From Mesoplasma coleopterae (GTDB lineage Bacteria; Bacillota_I; Bacilli_A; Mycoplasmatales; Mycoplasmataceae), in assembly GCF_002804245.1 (NCBI RefSeq), contig NZ_CP024968.1:434001-498000 (forward strand): a stretch of DNA of 64,000 nt. Direction: 5' to 3'. The notes beneath the pieces are model-generated. The model was not told the DNA's origin and made no database searches. It saw only the letters and a program-made list of their open reading frames with translations. A program made the translations under genes and the position numbers. Positions 21,383 to 30,621 of this stretch are shown here, piece by piece. How positions within the stretch are numbered: position 1 is the stretch's first letter; every line of letters begins with the position of its first letter.

Positions 21383-21775
21383 CCTAATTAATATTTTATA
21401 AATGTTACCTTCAATTTTTTTATAGATACCATCGTTAATGTATATTACGCCTGATATAAAATCAATAATTCTTCTTTTTTCTGCTTTTTCTAATTCAGAA
21501 AGATCTATTAAAACAATTTTATTAACTTTCAATTCATCTGCAATTTTTGCTGCATCTGAAAATGAAACTGGTTTAATTATTTCAGTTCTTTTTGAAGGAA
21601 TATCTTGGTTAATTGTGTTTAATTCACTCTCTTTTGAATATTCCACTTCTTCATTAGTAGATTCGATTTCTTCATCATAAATGCTGTATGCATTTACATC
21701 CGCTAAAGCTTGATCTGTTTCCCCTGATTCAAATCTTTTAGCTTTTACTTTATCTAATAGTTCTTTAATTTTCAT
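21377..21775 (-). CDS. sepF: SepF-like cell-division protein
   Basis: A 132-residue protein with the SepF layout: short amphipathic N-terminus (MKIKELLDKVKAKRF), an acidic linker (about 15-65) and a C-terminal domain with KPVSFSDAAKIADELKVNKIVLIDLSEL then RRIIDFISGVIYIN, matching the SepF signature (P-x-x-F-x-D-A ... R-x-x-D-F-x-x-G). SepF tethers FtsZ to the membrane and aligns its filaments in Gram-positives. It follows ftsZ by 12 bp and ends the operon. Its presence with an FtsA-like protein suggests two FtsZ anchors. Confidence 0.88.
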   Translation of the reverse strand: MKIKELLDKVKAKRFESGETDQALADVNAYSIYDEEIESTNEEVEYSKESELNTINQDIPSKRTEIIKPVSFSDAAKIADELKVNKIVLIDLSELEKAEKRRIIDFISGVIYINDGIYKKIEGNIYKILIRK

Positions 21776-21787
21776 TTTATTCTCCTA

Positions 21788-22978
21788 CTACTTCAAAAAT
21801 GTTGGGAAATCATCTTCAGTTTCGTCAGAATAATTTGAAGTTGTGTTATTTGCAGAATGCATTGTTTGGTGTGCATGTAATACATCTTCTTCAAAAGATG
21901 TTTGAACTTTTGGTTCTTCTTCAACATGAGTTGACTTATAAAGACTTGAAGTTCTTAAGTTAGCAAATGTTGATGTTGCGTTTGATTTTGTTCCTAAACT
22001 TGTTGTTGTTTTCATCATTTCTTCATCAAATCCAGTAGCAATAACAGTTACAACTAATTCATCTTTTTCAGTTAGTTCCTTATTAATAGCAACTCCAAAT
22101 ACAATGTTTACCTCTGGATTATCAATTGCTTGGTTAACAACGTCAACAACATCATAAGCATCATTTAATGATATCCCTTCTCCACCAGTAACATTAACAA
22201 TAACATCTTTAGCTCCTGCAATAGCAGCTTCTAGTAAAGTTGATGAAATAGCATCATTTGCTGCTAAATTAGCTTTATCTGGCCCTGTTCCTAATCCAAT
22301 TCCAAATAATGCATTTCCTTTTTTAGACATAACTGTTTTAACATCAGCAAAGTCTAAATTAATTAATGCAGGAACTGCAATTAAATCTGTAATTGTTTGA
22401 ACACCTTGTTTTAAGATTGCGTCGGCTTCCCCAAATGCTTCTTGAATAGGTTTAGCTCCAATAAATTCTAATAAACGGTCATTTGAAATAACGATTGTTG
22501 AATCAACATATTTTTTTAATTCAATAATTCCTTCTTCAGCAAAAGTATTTCTGTATTTTCCTTCAAATCTGAATGGTTTAGTTACAATAGCAACAACTAA
22601 TGCTCCTGTTTCCTGAGCAATTCTTGCAATAACTGGAGCAGCACCTGTTCCAGTTCCTCCACCCATTCCAGCTGTTACGAAGATTAAGTCAGCACCTTCA
22701 AGTGCAGCTTTTAATTCATTTTCTGATTCTAATGCAGCTGTTTTACCTACTTCAGGGTTTGCTCCAGCTCCCAATCCTTTAGTTGATTTTTCACCTAAAA
22801 TGATTTTATTTGGGACATTTGATCCTGCTAAAACTTGTGCATCTGTATTTGCTATATAGAAATCAACACCATGTGCTCCTTGTTCAAACATTCTTGATAC
22901 GGCGTTGTTTCCACCACCACCAACTCCAATTACTTTTATTTTGGCTTTTTGACTAAATTCTTGTGCATTATTGTTCAT
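21788..22978 (-). CDS. ftsZ: cell-division GTPase FtsZ
   Basis: A full 396-residue FtsZ. The tubulin signature GGGTGTG is at 106-112, VIGVGGGGNNAV at 17-27 and the T7-loop region NLDFADVKTVM is present. After a variable linker the C-terminus ends DDFPTFLK, the short peptide that binds FtsA/SepF-type anchors. No TGA codon occurs. Fourth gene of mraZ-rsmH-ftsA-ftsZ-sepF. Under MraZ control by position. Confidence 0.98.
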   Translation of the reverse strand: MNNNAQEFSQKAKIKVIGVGGGGNNAVSRMFEQGAHGVDFYIANTDAQVLAGSNVPNKIILGEKSTKGLGAGANPEVGKTAALESENELKAALEGADLIFVTAGMGGGTGTGAAPVIARIAQETGALVVAIVTKPFRFEGKYRNTFAEEGIIELKKYVDSTIVISNDRLLEFIGAKPIQEAFGEADAILKQGVQTITDLIAVPALINLDFADVKTVMSKKGNALFGIGLGTGPDKANLAANDAISSTLLEAAIAGAKDVIVNVTGGEGISLNDAYDVVDVVNQAIDNPEVNIVFGVAINKELTEKDELVVTVIATGFDEEMMKTTTSLGTKSNATSTFANLRTSSLYKSTHVEEEPKVQTSFEEDVLHAHQTMHSANNTTSNYSDETEDDFPTFLK

Positions 22979-22991
22979 ATTTTTTCCCCTT

Positions 22992-24299
22992 TTATGCTTC
23001 TACTTTATCTATTATTATACCATCATTTTTTAAATATAATTGACTACTTGCTTTATTTTGACCGCTGAAATCATCATAAAATGAAAACTGCATATTAAGA
23101 CCTGCATTAGTGATTTTTTGTTTTTTAGTTTTAATTTGATTTGTAATAAATTTATTTGCAATTTTATTAATGAAACCATAGCTCTCAAAGTGTTCATTAT
23201 TTTTTAAAGCTCCTATAATTTTTACTTGATTGATGTAGTCAGATGAAACTTTATTATTTGAAATTAAAGATATTCCATTTGGAATTTCTTGAATTAAACC
23301 AAAATTAAATATTGGTGTTACAACAAAATCAATTTTTTCTTTTGAAACAAATGATTCTTTAATTTCTTTATAGGCTTCTTTAACGTATTTTTTCACGATT
23401 AATTGAATTTGTTCACCAGATAATGTTTTAGTAATTACTGAGTTTTTAAATTTTAATAGTATTGTTCTTAAAATGTTTGATGAATCAAAGTTTATGTTGT
23501 TGTATAGGTAATGTTTACTCATTTCATCACTTAGTCCAAATTCATCTGATAATTTTGAAATAACTTTATTCATTCCAATATTTGTTGAAGTATATTCAAT
23601 AAATGATCCATTTTTAAATAATCCAGCTTCGATATGTTCTTCTTTTCAGTTAACAACAACAATGTCGTTTTCATCTTTTCCAGGTCTTTGAATTGAGTTG
23701 TATAAAGCTTCAAGATTAGTCATGAAAGAATTTTGACTGTCTTCAACTTTTTCAATTACATTTTTATGTGTATCATAAACTTTTTTGAAAATTGATCTTA
23801 CTGAAACAGTTAATTCAATATTATTACCTTCAACTTTTAAATTTTTATGAGCATATTTAATACCGTCAATTTTAATTTTTGTAAATTGAACATCTAAATG
23901 AAATGCATTATTCGCTTGTTGTTCTTTTTTAACGGTTTTCTTGAATAAATCATTAATATATTCTTCGTTAATTAAAATTGTACTTGAACTGTTTATATGA
24001 TAAGTTCTTGTTGCAAATGCATAAGTTGAACTTGGCAAAATCATAAAAATTTTATTATCTTTAAAATCTGCTTGATCTTTAATAATAGATTTAATAACTG
24101 CTGAAATTTCTTTTTTAAGCTCACTTGAAGCTGAACTTTTAACAATCCCATTATCAGTTAAAAAGGTAGAGTTATTTTTAGCTTCAATTTCTTGTTCAAA
24201 AATAGAAATAATGTTTTTTTCCAATACTCTATAAGCATTAATCTTAACTACGTTTTTTCTAATTTCTACTGTTGTGAATGTTTTATTATTTCTTATCAT
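22992..24299 (-). CDS. ftsA: divergent FtsA-like (actin-fold) protein
   Basis: A 435-residue protein between rsmH and ftsZ, the usual FtsA position (in M. genitalium the slot holds a hypothetical). One TGA-coded Trp joins its two halves. Visible hints: N-terminal phosphate-1-like TTVEIRKNVVKI, a repeated actin-like layout in the second half (DIVVVNWKEEHIEAGLFKNGSF, where FtsA has a D-I-G-x-x-T-x-x-x-x-F-x-x-G), and GFINKIANKFI near the C-terminus, which may act as amphipathic tether. Sequence conservation is weak and ATP-binding residues cannot be confirmed by eye; the call rests mainly on position. Confidence 0.65.
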
Positions 24300-24321
24300 A
24301 ACTTTTACCTCTTTATATTTC

Positions 24322-25248
24322 TTATTTTTTCTCTATAACTCATAGTTTTGCACTATGGCTTCTGTTATTATTTTCAACTTCTGTGTTTGTCGGTTTTAAT
24401 GGTTTCTTAAATATCAATTTGAAGTCTTTTGATGATTCAATTTCATAAGGTAAATTGCTTAAGTAAAACTGTTGCTCATCAAGTGTATACTTCTTAAATA
24501 TATTTTTAACTACTTTTTCTTCTAACGAATGGAAAGTAATAACTACTACTCTTCCTTTCGAATTTAATAAGTTTAAACTTTGCTCTAATGAATTTTCTAA
24601 AGTTTCCATTTCATTGTTAACTCTTATTCTTAAAGCTTGAAAAGTTTTTTTAGCTGGGTGTTTTTGTTGTTTCAAAATTTTTGCAGGCAAAGATTTTTTA
24701 ATTACTGCTACTAATTCAAAAGTTGTATTAATTGGTCTTGAAGCAATAATATTTTTAACAATTGATCTAGCAAACTTTTCATCTCCATAATTTCACAATA
24801 TTTGCTCAAGTTCATCTTGGCTATAATTGTTAACTATTTCATGAGCTGTTAAATTATTGTTAGTTCTATCCATTCTCATGTCAAGTGGACCATCAAATCT
24901 ATAACTAAATCCTCTTTCTGCCACATCAAATTGTGGTGAAGAAACTCCTAAGTCATAAAGTATTCCATCAACTTTGAACACTCCTTGCATTGCTAACATT
25001 GCTGAAATGTTAACAAAGTTTCCTTCTAAGATTTTGAAATTATCACTAATTTGTTTAAGTTTTTCAGTTCCTTCGCTAATAGCTGTTTCATCTTGGTCAA
25101 TTGAAAATAATTTACCATTACTTAATCTTTTTAATATTTCACTTGAATGTCCTGCTCTACCAAGAGTGCAGTCAACATAAGTTCCATTTTCATGTATGTT
25201 TAAGTAATCAATTGATTCTTTTAATAATACTGGTATATGTTTTTCCAT
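24322..25248 (-). CDS. rsmH: 16S rRNA (cytosine-1402-N4)-methyltransferase
   Basis: A 308-residue RsmH (MraW) that methylates C1402 in the P-site region of 16S rRNA using SAM. Seen: HIPVLLKESIDYL, YVDCTLGRAGHS (SAM motif I), LYDLGVSSPQFD (family D-L-G-V-S-S-x-Q), DMRMDR, HPAKKTFQALRIRVN (family: H-P-A-x-x-x-F-Q-A-x-R-I-x-V-N) and ITFHSLEEKVVK (family F-H-S-L-E-D). Two TGA codons. Its ATG overlaps the mraZ stop (TAATG). Confidence 0.96.
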
Positions 25249-25688
25249 TATTTATTTAAACCTTGATAAATTGTTTCAGCAATTTCTTCCATTTTGTCAC
25301 TGTTTTCATTTTGATAATTGTCATATGAATTTTGATCTCATATTTCAACTCTGTCACCCATCCCAAGAATGTAAACACTTTTTTCAATATTGGCTAATTT
25401 CAATAAGTTGTTAGGAATTTTAATTCTTCCCATCTTATCAATTTCAACTTCATGAGTATTACCAATAATTTCACGAGTTAACATCCTTGTTTCTTTATTA
25501 AAAGAAGAAAGATTTAAGATTTGAGAACTTCATTTTTCAAATTCTTCTTCAGTTCTCATTTCAAGGCTTCCTTCAAAACCTTTAGAAACATAAACTGTTG
25601 AGTTCAAAATCTTGTTTCTCATTTTTGAAGGAATGGTAAGTCTTTGCTTATCATCCAGATTATGATCATATGTTCCAAAGAATAACAT
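25248..25688 (-). CDS. mraZ: transcriptional regulator MraZ
   Basis: A 146-residue protein with two SpoVT/AbrB-like halves: MLFFGTYDHNLDDKQRLTIP (family: G-x-x-x-x-x-L-D-x-K-G-R-x-x-x-P) and HEVEIDKMGRIKIPNNLL. MraZ controls the division operon it heads. Three 10-bp direct repeats directly before and over its ATG look like its own operator (separate entry). The start ATG 25686-25688 lies in the third repeat with GGGGGA upstream as Shine-Dalgarno. Two TGA-coded Trp. Confidence 0.94.
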
Positions 25689-25716
25689 ACCACTTTCCCC
25701 CATTTCTTCCCACTTT
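25687..25716 (-). promoter_or_regulatory. MraZ operator: three 10-bp direct repeats
   Basis: On minus: AAAGTGGGAA, GAAATGGGGG, AAAGTGGTAT back to back. First and third share AAAGTGG exactly 20 bp apart; the middle one fits with two changes in its first six bases. AAAGTG-type repeats are known MraZ sites in mycoplasmas. The array overlaps the Shine-Dalgarno and start codon. Confidence 0.7.
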
Positions 25717-25724
25717 ATAAATAT

Positions 25725-25753
25725 ATATTACTATATTTATTCTATTTTGTTAA
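25725..25753 (-). promoter_or_regulatory. promoter of the mraZ operon
   Basis: On minus: TTAACA, 17-base spacer, TAATAT, just upstream of the MraZ repeats. Confidence 0.55.
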
Positions 25754-25794
25754 TAAAAAATGCAAAAAGTTATTAAAAATATAAAAATAAACAC

Positions 25795-25820
25795 AAAAAA
25801 AGATGAGGAGATCCTCATCT
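25795..25820 (-). terminator. terminator after rpmF
   Basis: 9-bp perfect stem AGATGAGGA/TCCTCATCT with 2 bases between (25801-25820) and T7 on minus. Closes the pheS-pheT-yceD-rpmF unit before mraZ. Confidence 0.9.
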
Positions 25821-25838
25821 AATTATTATTAACAGAAA

Positions 25839-26018
25839 TTAATCTTGAACAGATTTAACTTCTTTTCCTTTATAGAATCCACATTCTCTACAAACTCTGT
25901 GTGGTTTAATCATTGACCCACAGTTTTCGCATGAAACTAAATTAGAAGCTACTAAAGCTAAATGACTTCTTCTTTTATTTTTAGCAGATTTACTTGTCTT
26001 TCTAAATGGTACAGCCAT
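25839..26018 (-). CDS. rpmF: 50S ribosomal protein L32
   Basis: A 59-residue protein starting [19 protein letters not shown], the L32 signature, with both zinc pairs CENC and CREC. It lies 21 bp after the DUF177 gene, the conserved yceD-rpmF pairing. AAGGGGG precedes the ATG. Confidence 0.97.
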   Translation of the reverse strand: MAVPFRKTSKSAKNKRRSHLALVASNLVSCENCGSMIKPHRVCRECGFYKGKEVKSVQD

Positions 26019-26039
26019 CTCAAAACCCCCTTAACATTT

Positions 26040-26537
26040 TTATTTTTTCTTGAACTCATTTAATTTATCTCATCTCTGATCAACTTTGTTTTGTTCATTT
26101 TGATAAAACTCATCTTCAGACATAATTGTCCAACCAAATCCAGTCTTTTTTATTATATCACTATTATTTGATAAATTAAAAGGTAAATTTATATTTATTT
26201 GTTCAATTACATAGTTTTTGATATCAAATTCCTCACCAACTATAATGTTAGCATGATCATTTATAGAATCAGAAAATGAATATTCATCACTTCAATCAAT
26301 TGAATTTGTGTATTCAAATTCTTCACCAGTTCTAGAATCAATTGCATCAAGTGTAAAATTGATCACACCATTAACGCTTACAGTTTTGATTGAGTCAACT
26401 CAATCGACATCAATGTCATAATCTAAATATTTAATTTTTTTAACTAGTACATTATTAAGTTTAATATCATCTAAATCACTAATTACTTCAGTTAATTCTG
26501 TATGTACATTTTTTTCAAAATATTGTCTATTCATCAT
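26040..26537 (-). CDS. DUF177/YceD-family protein
   Basis: A 165-residue acidic protein immediately upstream of rpmF, the standard place of DUF177 (YceD). YceD is linked in other bacteria with 23S rRNA accumulation and ribosome assembly. Here the central part (GVINFTLDAIDSRTGEEF) fits the family's variable beta-rich middle, and WDKLNEFKKK at the C-terminus resembles its R-W-x-x-L-x-x-L/F end (Trp by TGA). The C-terminal cluster of the family is otherwise weak, so position carries much of the call. It follows pheT by one base; ATG 26535-26537 or the next ATG could start it. Confidence 0.75.
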
Positions 26538-26538
26538 G

Positions 26539-28920
26539 TTATCTAACTTTAATATTAAGCTCTTTTAAATTATTTAATATTCTTTCAAAATCATCATTAA
26601 TTTCTTTTTCAGTTAATTGGTGGTCTAAACTATTAAATGTTAATTTAACAGTTAAAGATGAAATATTTTGTTTATTCATTTCATCATCAGAGTATTTGTC
26701 AATTACTTTGTAATTAGTTAAGTAATTTAAATCTTTTAACATTGCTTTAACAACTGAGTCAAATGAAACATTATTTTCCAACTCAAAAGAAATATCTCTT
26801 GTTGATTGTTGGAATTTTGAAACCTCATTAGTTACATGTACTTTATCTGCTATTTCTAATAATAAGTTTAAGTTTACTTCACAAATGAATGTTGGAAGAA
26901 TTTTATTAGCAGATTCAAATGCTGGGTTTAATTTATAAATAAATCCAACTTTTTTATTTTTATGTTTGATAACAGCATTAATGTATGGGTGAATTTCATC
27001 AATTACTTTTTCATTAACTTCAAATGTTATATTAGAAGCATTAATTCTGTATAAATCTAAGATACTCATTAATACTGAGCTTATATAAGCATAATTTGAT
27101 TTAATATGTACTTGATTTAATGAATCAGAGATTGCTTCACCTGATACACCAAAACATAAGTTAGATTGTCTAAATCCATTTAATGCAAATATATCCGCCA
27201 TTTCAAAAAATTTAACTGATTTATTACCATTATTAGCATTAAAAATAATTGTTTCAATCATTGATTTTGATAAATTGTTTCTAAATGTTTCACGTTGACT
27301 TGATAGAGGACTCATTAATATTACTGGATCTTTAACTTTGAATAGGTTTCAAGTTTTATTTGATTCAATATCAGTTAATGAATAAGTTTTAATGTTATTA
27401 AATCCTGCACCAACTAAATAATCGCTTAATTTATCTTTAAGTTTTTTATCTAAATTTTTAGTTTTCTTAAAACTTACATATTCTAATGGTTGCTCAATAA
27501 TGTTGTCATAACCATATAATCTAGCTATTTCTTCACAAAGATCATTTTTACCATATAAATCTGTTCTATTTTTATCAACAGTAAATGTTAATTCTGATTT
27601 CTTAACAGATATATCAATATCTAATGTTCTAAATAAACCTATTATTTCTTCAATTGTAATTTCAATACCTAGAATATCTTTAACTTTTTCTAAAGTAATT
27701 GAATAAACGTTATCATAATTTTGCTTTTGAACACTTGTTACTATTTTTTGTACGTCTTCAATCATTTTATATTCATTTAAGATTGTAACTAACTCTTCAA
27801 TCCCTTGATCATAAAGATTTGGATTTAAAGGCTTAGCATATCTTTGCGTATCAACATTACTTATGTTTAAGTTTTTTTGTTGTTTACGCATTGCGATTTG
27901 ATCAATGTTCAACATAACAACTAACATTGTATTTGTGTCTTCTGTGACTTTAAATTTTTCTTCAGTTTTTAAACCTAAAATATTTACAACATCTTTACCA
28001 GATTTTAAAACAATCAATTCCTTTTCATCAATAATTTGTTTTGTCAAAGTCAATTCTCTATTAACTTTTTCAGCATCAATTAAAATAAAAGGTTGCCCTG
28101 AAATTAAAGTTGCCATATTAGCAATATTTTCAAATTTATTTTCCGCTGATTTAACGTTAGAATGTTTTAATCAAACATCATGAGATGAATCAAAAGGTGT
28201 ATTTGTGTTTTTTAAACCAATGAAAGTATGTGAAACTGTGTTTACTACTTCTTCAATTTTCTTATTTATTTCAATATTAATTGATTCAGTTGTTTTTTCA
28301 AATTTAACTTTGTGTTCTGAATGATTAATTTGTAAATCAAAGTAATTTGCAATTTCTTTAACTAACTGTTTTGCAGCTAATGCGTCGCTTCTATTTAAAG
28401 TTAAGTCTACTTCAAATGTGTAGTCATCATAGTTCAATACTTCACTAATCTCTTTTCCAACCATTTCATCCATATTTTTAAAGATTGAATTAATGTAGTA
28501 AACATCAATTTGTTCAGATTCAGTTAGAACCGAGTTAGGTAATCCAATTTCATTGAAACCACAGAACATACCTTCAGAAATAATTCCTAAAATTTCTCTA
28601 TTTTCCAATTCAAGTCCGTTGGCCAATTTAGCACCTGGTAAAGCTACAATTGCAAATTTATCTTCTTCAATATTTCTTGATGTTGACAAAATTGTTGCAT
28701 ATTTGTTTTCACCAATACGAGTTTTTGTTTTTTTTAATTTTGTTCCTTCAATTAGATCAACTTCTTCAATATGACCAATAACTAATTTTGTATTTAATTT
28801 TGAATAATCAATTTCTTGTTCCACTTCAAACCCTAAAGAGTTTAGACATACTGAAATTTGCTCATTTGTTATATTAGAAAGGTCTAAATATTTTTCTAAT
28901 CATTTTCTTGTAATAATCAT
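26539..28920 (-). CDS. pheT: phenylalanyl-tRNA synthetase beta subunit
   Basis: A 793-residue beta chain, full length with TGA=Trp. Seen: N-terminal MIITRKWLEKYLDL, the tRNA-binding EMAP-like domain (KLVIGHIEEVDLIEGTKLKK, about 43-150), B3/B4 editing domain, LNRSDALAAKQ (family: N-R-x-D), B5 domain VDKNRTDLYGKNDLCEEIARLYGYD (family: P-x-x-R-x-D-x-x-x-x-x-D-L-x-E-E-I-x-R-x-x-G-Y) and a C-terminal anticodon-binding domain RDISFELENNVSFDSV. Works as alpha2-beta2 with PheS, encoded 7 bp upstream. Confidence 0.96.
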
Positions 28921-28927
28921 GTTCTAT

Positions 28928-29980
28928 CTACTCCCCATAAAATTTAAATTGTTCTAAGAATTTAACATTGTTTTCGTATAAGTTTCTAATGTTCGAAATT
29001 CCAAATTTAAGCATTGCTATTCTTTCAATACCAGCTCCAAAAGCTAAAGCAGTATTTTTTTCTGGATCCATTCCATTTAACAACATTACTTGTTCATTAA
29101 TAATTCCTGATCCTAAAATTTCAATTCATCCTGAATATTTACATATTGAACAACCTTGACCAGCGCATTTAAAACAGCTTACATCAACTTCTACACTAGG
29201 TTCAGTAAATGGGAAAAGACTTGGTCTTAATCTGATATTAACTTCTTCACCAAATAATCTTTTACACATGTATTTTAATACTCATTTCAAATTAGCAAAA
29301 GTAATTTTTTTACCAATACATAATAAGTCTAACTGCATGAATTGGTGTGAGTGAGTTGCATCATCATCGTCTCTTCTATAAACATTACCAATAGCTACAC
29401 AAGCATAGTTACCTTCAAAGTTTTTATCTTCTGCCATTTGAGTTAAAACTCTAGCAGTCATGTGTGTACAATGAGTACTTAAAACTGTTTCTTCATCGAT
29501 ATAGAAAGTATCTTGCATATCTCTAGCAGGGTGACCAACTGGTAAGTTTAATTTTTGGAAGCAGTATTCATCACTTTCAACATCATTCCCATTTAATACA
29601 TCAAATCCAATTTCAGTAAAGATTTGAGTAATTTCTTCAACAACAATATTAAGAGGGTGTTTAGTACCAAATTGTGCCAATGAACCAGTTAGTGAAACGT
29701 CAATTTTTTCACTTGCTAATTTTGCATCAAGTTCTTCTTTTTTGACTCTTGTTACAAATTCATCAATAGTTGAAGTAATGAATGTTCTTAATTCATGACT
29801 TGCAATACCAATTGCTTGTTTATTTTCAGCATCAGAATCTTTTAAAGATTTTAAAATTTCACTTAATTCTGATTCCTTACCTAATAAAGATTTTTTTAAT
29901 TTTTCAGCATCATCAACTGTTTTAACTTTATTTAAATCAGCTACGAATTGCTCTTTAATCTTATTAATTTTTTTTATCAT
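28928..29980 (-). CDS. pheS: phenylalanyl-tRNA synthetase alpha subunit
   Basis: A 350-residue class II catalytic subunit. Seen: N-terminal coiled coil ([16 protein letters not shown]), motif 1 region [40 protein letters not shown] (family: R-T-H-T-S-x-x-Q/x), [18 protein letters not shown] (motif 2) and [13 protein letters not shown] (motif 3, G-x-G-x-E-R). Charges tRNA-Phe with PheT. AAAGGAG lies just before the ATG. First clear member of the pheS-pheT-yceD-rpmF unit; the preceding unknown gene ends 13 bp upstream. Confidence 0.96.
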
Positions 29981-29993
29981 AAAACTCCTTTTG

Positions 29994-30614
29994 CTATTTT
30001 AATAAAGCTGTTTGTTTTAAAGAAACTAACTTCATTTCATTTTCTTTTAAATTTTCTTCATATGCTTGAACAACTATCCCAATAATTGAATTACTATGTT
30101 CTTCTTTTAATACTGATTTTAATTTTTTAAACACAAAGTTTTGAAAACTATTTTTATACTTTTGTATTTCATAATCGAAATATAAATTTGTATCATAGTG
30201 TTTATTATTAAGCATTTTAATCTTAATATCTTCATTTCAATAAATCATTTGTTCAATCAAAATATCATTAATAAAAGTTTTTGTTGAACTATATATGAAA
30301 GATAAAAATTCTTCATATATATTGTAAATAATTTTATCATTATTAGTTTGAATTAGGTAGTCCCATATTGTTTGTTCTACTTCTTTATTGAAAATTCTAA
30401 TTTGATCAATTACTTCATTAAAGTTAGAAACTGTTTTTCTTGTTAATTCTTTTTTGTATTTCATATTTAAATATTTTAAGAATCTTGGTTTAGAAATAAT
30501 TTCAAACAAGTTTGTAAACTCTCAGGTAAAGTTTATATCAAAGACTTTTGCTGTTTGATCTTTTTTAACTCTAGTGTTTTCAAAGTGATTTATTATTGAT
30601 TGTTTTACTTCCAT
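29994..30614 (-). CDS. protein of unknown function upstream of pheS
   Basis: A 206-residue protein, whole with two TGA-coded Trp (start MEVKQSIINHFENTRVKK). It is rich in Lys, Glu, Ile and aromatic residues and looks mostly helical; no signal peptide, membrane segment or motif is visible. WEFTNLFEIISKPRF and the later EEFLSFIYSSTKTF are the most structured stretches. It lies 7 bp after the giant permease gene and 13 bp before pheS, so it is bracketed by very different functions and could belong to either transcript. I do not recognise it. Confidence 0.65.
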
Positions 30615-30621
30615 ATTTCTC

